A DNA stretch of 8,052 nucleotides from Burkholderiales bacterium (GTDB lineage: Bacteria > Pseudomonadota > Gammaproteobacteria > Burkholderiales > Usitatibacteraceae). Every line of letters starts with the position of its first letter. Positions within the stretch are counted from its first letter, which is position 1. Under the pieces are notes generated by a model. The model did not search any database. It was not told where the DNA came from and saw nothing but the letters and a program-made list of their open reading frames with translations. The stretch is taken from the NCBI GenBank assembly GCA_025936275.1, contig JAICTR010000109.1, positions 1 through 8,052 on the forward strand, read 5' to 3'. Positions 4,738-8,052 of the stretch are shown here, piece by piece. Position numbers and translations under genes: made by a program.

Positions 4738-5736
4738 ATGAAACGAGCACTCGCGCTTTTCGGAGCGCTGCTTTTCGCCGGCGTCGCGTCGGCCCAGTCG
4801 CCCGATCCCGGCGTGGTGAGCGCGGCGAAGAAGGAGGGCGAAGTCACGGTGTACCACTCGTCGCAGACGGCGGACCTCCAGCCGGTGTTCGACGCGTTCT
4901 CGAAGAAGTACGGCATCAAGGTGAAGGAGTGGCGCTCGAGCTCGGAAAACGTCGTGCAGCGCACCATCCGCGAGTCGCGCGCCGGGCGCCACGAGGTGGA
5001 CTTCATCGAGAACAACCTCCCGGAGATGGAGGCGCTGCATCGCGAGAAGCTGCTGCAGCCGATCGATTCGCCGGTGTACTCGCAGCTCACGCGCGGCATC
5101 GTGCCCTCGCACCACGAGTACGCCACCTCGACCCTCGACGTCTTCGTGCTCGCGTACAACACGCAGAAGGTGAAGAAGGAGGAGCTGCCGAAGACCTACG
5201 AGGACCTCCTCGATCCGCGCTGGAAGGGCCGCATCGGCACCGAGGTGGACGACGAGGGCTGGTTCGGCACGCTCACGCAGCAGCTCGGCGGCGACAAGGG
5301 CGTGAAGCTCTTCCGCGAGATCGCCGAGAAGAACGGCATCACGGTGCGCAAGGGCCATACGCTGCTCGCGAAGCTCGTCGCCTCGGGCGAGGTGCCGCTC
5401 GCGCTCGACGTGTACAGCTACAAGCCGCCGCAGCTGAAGCGCAAGGGCGAGCCGATCGACTGGTTCACCATCGACCCGATCATCGTGCAGATGCACGGCG
5501 TGGCCGTGGTGCGCGATGCGCCGCATCCCAACGCCGCGCGCCTGCTGCACGATTTCTTCCTGGGTGAAGGCCAGCCGCTGCTCGCGAAGAAGGACTTCAC
5601 GCCGTCCAACCGCAACGTGCCCTCCGAATTCGACGGCAAGAAGCTGCACCCGATCGACCCCTCGGAGGCGATCGACAAGGACGCGCAGTGGCTGAAGCTC
5701 TACCAGGAGAACGTCACGCGCCGCTCGGGGGCATGA
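4738..5736 (+). CDS. Periplasmic ABC-type substrate-binding protein, Fe(III)/FbpA-like class
   Basis: 332 residues with a clear Sec signal peptide (MKRALALFGALLFAGVASA, cleavage before QSPDPG). The mature chain has the cluster-D type binding-protein pattern of iron(III) and related carriers: VTVYHSSQTADLQPVFDAF (37-55), YGIKVKEWR (58-66), EVDFIENN (86-93), LDVFVLAYNTQKV (133-145), KTYEDLLDPRWKGRIG (152-167, a class hallmark), LVASGEVPLALDVYSY (213-228), HGVAVVRDAPHPNAARL (253-269) and FTPSNRNVP (287-295). FbpA-type ferric-binding proteins carry adjacent tyrosines (YY) here; this protein has Tyr226-Ser-Tyr228, so ferric iron is not assured, and another metal complex, phosphonate, polyamine or organic anion remains possible. 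No permease or ATPase gene is nearby. It lies between hemW and rdgB on the opposite strand, and its last 23 bases overlap rdgB. Confidence 0.88.
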   Translation: MKRALALFGALLFAGVASAQSPDPGVVSAAKKEGEVTVYHSSQTADLQPVFDAFSKKYGIKVKEWRSSSENVVQRTIRESRAGRHEVDFIENNLPEMEALHREKLLQPIDSPVYSQLTRGIVPSHHEYATSTLDVFVLAYNTQKVKKEELPKTYEDLLDPRWKGRIGTEVDDEGWFGTLTQQLGGDKGVKLFREIAEKNGITVRKGHTLLAKLVASGEVPLALDVYSYKPPQLKRKGEPIDWFTIDPIIVQMHGVAVVRDAPHPNAARLLHDFFLGEGQPLLAKKDFTPSNRNVPSEFDGKKLHPIDPSEAIDKDAQWLKLYQENVTRRSGA

Positions 5737-6328
5737 CGTTGGACAACCGGGCGGCGAGCGCCGCGAGCGCTCGCGCCCGGTGGCTCACCCGGTTCTTCTC
5801 TTCGGCCGCCAATTGCGCGGCGGTCATTCCCGATTCCACCTGGAAGTAGGGGTCGTAGCCGAAGCCGCCGCTTCCGCGCGCCGAGAGCACGATGTCTCCC
5901 TCCCACCGGCCATCGGCCACGATCGGCGTCGGATCGTCGTGCGCGCGCAGGAGCACCAGCACGCAGTAGTAGAACGCCGATCGATCGGCGCGCTCCCGCA
6001 GCGCCTCGACGAGCTTCGCGTTGTTGCGCGCGTCGCGCTCCTCGCGCGTGCCCTGCCGGCCCGCGTAGTACGCCGATTGCACGCCCGGCGCGCCGCCGAG
6101 CGAGCGCACGCACAGGCCCGAATCGTCCGCGAGCGCCGGCAAGCCGGTCGCGCGGCTCGCATGGCGCGCCTTGGCGAGCGCGTTCTCGAGGAAGGTCTCG
6201 TGCGGCTCCTCGGCCTCGCCGACATGGAAATCCGCTTGCGCCAGCGCCTCGAGGCCGAGCGGCGCGAGCAATGCCGCGAGCTCGCGCAGCTTCCCGGGGT
6301 TGTTCGACGCGATGACGATCCTGTTCAA
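5714..6328 (-). CDS. rdgB: dITP/XTP pyrophosphatase (Ham1/RdgB family)
   Basis: RdgB hydrolyses dITP, ITP and XTP to monophosphates and keeps deaminated purines out of DNA and RNA. The 204 residues match the family length of about 200. Motifs: IVIASNNPGKLRE (4-16), ETFLENALAKA (44-54), LADDSGLCV (66-74, with the catalytic/metal Asp pair 68-69), GVQSAYYAG (82-90), ARNNAKL (100-106), GSGGFGYDPYF (152-162) and EEKNRVSHR (176-184). The start is TTG at 6328: no ATG or GTG gives the conserved N-terminus, and this TTG overlaps the rph stop as TTGA, a translational-coupling arrangement. The open frame extends far upstream as an rph/PP2C antiphase shadow and should not be used. The stop overlaps the end of the binding-protein gene. 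Confidence 0.95.
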   Translation of the reverse strand: MNRIVIASNNPGKLRELAALLAPLGLEALAQADFHVGEAEEPHETFLENALAKARHASRATGLPALADDSGLCVRSLGGAPGVQSAYYAGRQGTREERDARNNAKLVEALRERADRSAFYYCVLVLLRAHDDPTPIVADGRWEGDIVLSARGSGGFGYDPYFQVESGMTAAQLAAEEKNRVSHRARALAALAARLSNVMPPSGA

Positions 6329-7053
6329 GGGTTCGCCTGGCCGAGCGCCTTGTGCTGGAGCGAGACGAGCTCGCCGATGCCGCGCCCCGCGAGGTCGAGC
6401 ATCTCCGTCATCTGCGCGCGCGTGAAGGGCGCGCCTTCCGCCGTGCCCTGGATCTCGACGAAGCGGCCGGCGCCGGTCATCACCACGTTCATGTCGGTCT
6501 CGCAGGCGCTGTCCTCGGCGTAATCGAGGTCGAGGAGCGGCGCGCCGGCGACGATGCCGACCGACACCGCGGCGACGAAGTCGCGCAGCGGATCGCGCGC
6601 GACGAGTCCCTTCGCGCGCAATCCTGCCACCGCGTCGGCGAGCGCCACCATGGCGCCGGTGATCGAGGCGCAACGCGTGCCGCCGTCGGCCTGCAGCACG
6701 TCGCAATCGATCGTCACCTGGCGCTCGCCCAGCGCGGGAAGATCGGTGATGGCGCGCAGGCTCCGTCCGATGAGGCGCTGGATCTCCTGCGTGCGGCCCG
6801 ATTGCTTTCCGACCGCCGCCTCGCGCGAGCCGCGCGTGTGCGTCGCGCGCGGCAGCATGCCGTACTCCGCGGTCACCCAGCCGCTGCCCTTGCCCTTGAG
6901 GAAGGCGGGCACCTTCTCCTCGACGCTCGCGGTGCAGAGCACGCGCGTGAGGCCCATCTCCACCAGCACCGAGCCCTCGGCGTGGCGCGTGTAGCCGCGG
7001 TGGAAACGGACGGGACGAAGCTCGCCCGGCGGGCGATCGAGGTGGCGTGGCAT
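6325..7053 (-). CDS. rph: Ribonuclease PH
   Basis: RNase PH is a phosphate-dependent 3'-5' exoribonuclease that trims tRNA precursor 3' ends and works as a ring hexamer. The 242 residues are full length. Motifs: ELRPVRF (11-17), YTRHAEGSVLVE (21-32), VLCTASVEEKVPAFLKG (38-54), GWVTAEYGMLPRATHTR (58-74), GRTQEIQRLIGRSLR (86-100) with the phosphate-site Arg87, DCDVLQADGGTR (116-127), and DYAEDSACETDMNVVMT (177-193) holding the catalytic aspartates expected at 181 and 187. No frameshift of the kind known in E. coli K-12 is present. A GGAGGT ribosome-binding site (7065-7060) precedes the ATG at 7053. Its TGA overlaps the rdgB TTG by TTGA; 30 bases separate it from the PP2C gene, so the three genes are likely one operon. 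Confidence 0.96.
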   Translation of the reverse strand: MPRHLDRPPGELRPVRFHRGYTRHAEGSVLVEMGLTRVLCTASVEEKVPAFLKGKGSGWVTAEYGMLPRATHTRGSREAAVGKQSGRTQEIQRLIGRSLRAITDLPALGERQVTIDCDVLQADGGTRCASITGAMVALADAVAGLRAKGLVARDPLRDFVAAVSVGIVAGAPLLDLDYAEDSACETDMNVVMTGAGRFVEIQGTAEGAPFTRAQMTEMLDLAGRGIGELVSLQHKALGQANP

Positions 7054-7059
7054 CGGGAA

Positions 7060-7065
7060 ACCTCC
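7060..7065 (-). promoter_or_regulatory. Shine-Dalgarno of rph
   Basis: GGAGGT on the minus strand, 6 bases before the ATG at 7053, in the 30-base gap after the PP2C gene. It is the only strong ribosome-binding site in the minus-strand block. Confidence 0.75.
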
Positions 7066-7083
7066 GGTGAAGCGGGAAGAAAG

Positions 7084-7995
7084 CTAGCGCGGCACCTTGC
7101 GGATCGCGCTCTGGATCTCGGCGATGGCGCGCTCGATGTCCTCGTCGGTGACGTCGTCCGTGGCGGGCGCGGCGGCGTCGAGCTGCGCGGTGGTGTTGGT
7201 CGAGGTGGCGAACTGCTCGTCGTCGAGGCTTTGCGTGTCGGGCAGGCGCGCATCGTCCTGGTTCTCCCAGGTCATCGCGACTACGGAGAGGTTGTCCGAT
7301 TCGCCCTGCGCGCGGCGTTGCGCCTCGGTGAGCAGGCCGGGAAGCAGGTCCATCACCGATTGCTTGCGCAGCATGTTGCCGAGGATGTTCGGGGGAATCT
7401 GGCTCCAGAAGCCGTCGGTGGAGAGGAGCACCGTGTCGCCCGCCTCGAGCGCGATGTCGTGGCCGGCATCGATCAGCGGCGGCACCACGCCGCCCAGGCA
7501 GCTGTAGATCTTGTTGCGGTCGGGATGGCGCGCGGCCGCTTCGGTCGTGATCTCGCCCGCCTCGATCATCTGCTGCACCTTCGAGTGGTCCTGCGTCGCG
7601 GCGACCAGCGCGCCGTTGCGCAGCACATACAAACGCGAGTCGCCGGCGTGCGCCCAGAAGGCGCGCCCGTTCTGCACGATGCACGCGACGCAGGTCGTGC
7701 GCGGGCATTCGAGGAGGTTGTGCTCGACCGCGTGCGAGACGATGGCGCGGTGCGCGGACTGGATCGAGGAGACCAGGAACTCGAACGGACGGCGCAGGCG
7801 GTTCCTCGCCTCCTGCTGGAAGCGGCGCGTGATCTCGGTCACCGCGATCTCCGCCGCGACCTCGCCCTGGTCGTGGCCGCCCATGCCGTCGGCGATCACC
7901 ATCAGCAGCACGTCGCGGCTGTACGAGTACGCGACGCGGTCCTCGTTGCCCTTGCGGTCGCCGAGCCGGCTGTCCTGGAAGATGGTGAAGCGCAT
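7084..7995 (-). CDS. PP2C-family protein serine/threonine phosphatase
   Basis: A metal-dependent (Mn/Mg) protein phosphatase of 303 residues, cytosolic, no transmembrane segment. The PP2C motifs are in order: DSRLGDRKGNEDR (8-20), VIADGMGGH (33-41) with the metal-binding Asp36, TTCVACIV (100-107), AHAGDSRLYV (115-124), QDHSKV (135-140), SCLGG (165-169), LLSTDGFW (190-197) with Asp194, and ESDNLSVV (232-239) with Asp234. All metal-site aspartates are present, so it should be active. The catalytic core ends near 243. A tail of about 60 residues follows, rich in Asp, Ser and Thr, ending in a possible amphipathic helix (DEDIERAIAEIQSAIRKV). Such phosphatases reverse Hanks-type Ser/Thr kinase signalling; the cognate kinase may be the gene cut off at the right edge, 15 bases upstream. 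A GAGGGG at 8012-8007 is a plausible but distant ribosome-binding site. Confidence 0.93.
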   Translation of the reverse strand: MRFTIFQDSRLGDRKGNEDRVAYSYSRDVLLMVIADGMGGHDQGEVAAEIAVTEITRRFQQEARNRLRRPFEFLVSSIQSAHRAIVSHAVEHNLLECPRTTCVACIVQNGRAFWAHAGDSRLYVLRNGALVAATQDHSKVQQMIEAGEITTEAAARHPDRNKIYSCLGGVVPPLIDAGHDIALEAGDTVLLSTDGFWSQIPPNILGNMLRKQSVMDLLPGLLTEAQRRAQGESDNLSVVAMTWENQDDARLPDTQSLDDEQFATSTNTTAQLDAAAPATDDVTDEDIERAIAEIQSAIRKVPR

Positions 7996-8010
7996 GTCGC
8001 TTCGCGCCCC

Positions 8011-8052
8011 TCAGCGGGAGAAGAGCTTCGACAACGGCCGGTTGATGGTCTC
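8011..8052 (-). CDS. 3' end of an upstream gene, possibly a Ser/Thr protein kinase (5' partial)
   Basis: On the minus strand an open frame enters from the right edge and ends at TGA 8013-8011; its last 13 residues read ETINRPLSKLFSR. The stop is 15 bases before the PP2C start, so both are very likely in one operon. The fragment is too short to identify from sequence. A protein kinase is suggested only because kinase and PP2C genes are often neighbours and I recall such an order in betaproteobacteria. Confidence 0.4.
   Translation of the reverse strand, partial: ETINRPLSKLFSR

Noticed and set aside
4627..5649. 340-residue minus-strand open frame opposite the binding-protein gene
   Set aside because: His/Leu/Arg-rich shadow of a well supported gene; no ribosome-binding site or motif.
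6329..7708. Upstream extension of rdgB to a 664-residue protein
   Set aside because: The extension reads rph and the PP2C gene in a wrong frame; conserved RdgB sequence begins at the TTG at 6328.
1..8052. Defence island, mobile element or biosynthetic cluster
   Set aside because: No transposase, integrase, nuclease-helicase set, toxin-antitoxin pair, direct terminal repeats or tRNA insertion site is visible; most genes are housekeeping.

Overview
The window is high-GC, gene-dense bacterial chromosome. It most resembles a betaproteobacterium: the thiS-thiG-trmB neighbourhood, a PP2C phosphatase-rph-rdgB(-hemW) block, the LytTR regulator sequence, TATAAT boxes lying almost on start codons and frequent GTG/TTG starts all fit that class. 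This is recognition by eye, not a database match. I see no rRNA, tRNA, CRISPR array, transposase, phage gene or convincing rho-independent terminator. No stretch over 300 bases lacks a gene; the largest gaps are about 136 and 117 bases, and both hold promoter-like or leader elements.

Layout, left to right. Bases 1-248 (+) are the 3' end of a LytTR-type response regulator. Next come thiS (297-509) and thiG (511-1347), the sulfur carrier and thiazole synthase of thiamine synthesis, behind a TATAAT box. A small outer-membrane beta-barrel protein (1348-1950, -) abuts the end of thiG with no gap. A divergent promoter region (about 2008-2070) separates it from trmB (2087-2755, +), the tRNA m7G46 methyltransferase. 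TrmB is followed after 4 bases by an exported FecR-domain protein (2760-3446, +) with a Tat-like signal and a Cys/His-containing core. hemW (3409-4620, -) overlaps the fecR-domain gene tail to tail. A periplasmic substrate-binding protein of the Fe(III)/FbpA-like class (4738-5736, +) sits alone, without permease or ATPase. It overlaps rdgB (5714-6328, -) tail to tail. The minus-strand operon then continues upstream: rph (6325-7053), a PP2C-type phosphatase (7084-7995) and the last 13 codons of another gene (8011-8052).

How the genes fit together. Three housekeeping themes are present: thiamine thiazole synthesis (ThiS, ThiG), RNA maturation and nucleotide-pool cleaning (TrmB, Rph, RdgB), and heme handling (HemW). 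Three envelope proteins are interleaved among them: beta-barrel, FecR-domain and solute-binding. Together with HemW, the last two hint at an iron/heme theme, but this is inference. All three convergent gene pairs meet with zero or negative spacing (0, 38 and 23 bases), so no dedicated terminator separates opposing transcripts. I did not find a clear new multi-gene system. The best leads are the FecR-domain protein with conserved-looking Cys/His clusters, the possibly leaderless starts of thiS and hemW, and the lone binding-protein gene lying between rdgB and hemW.
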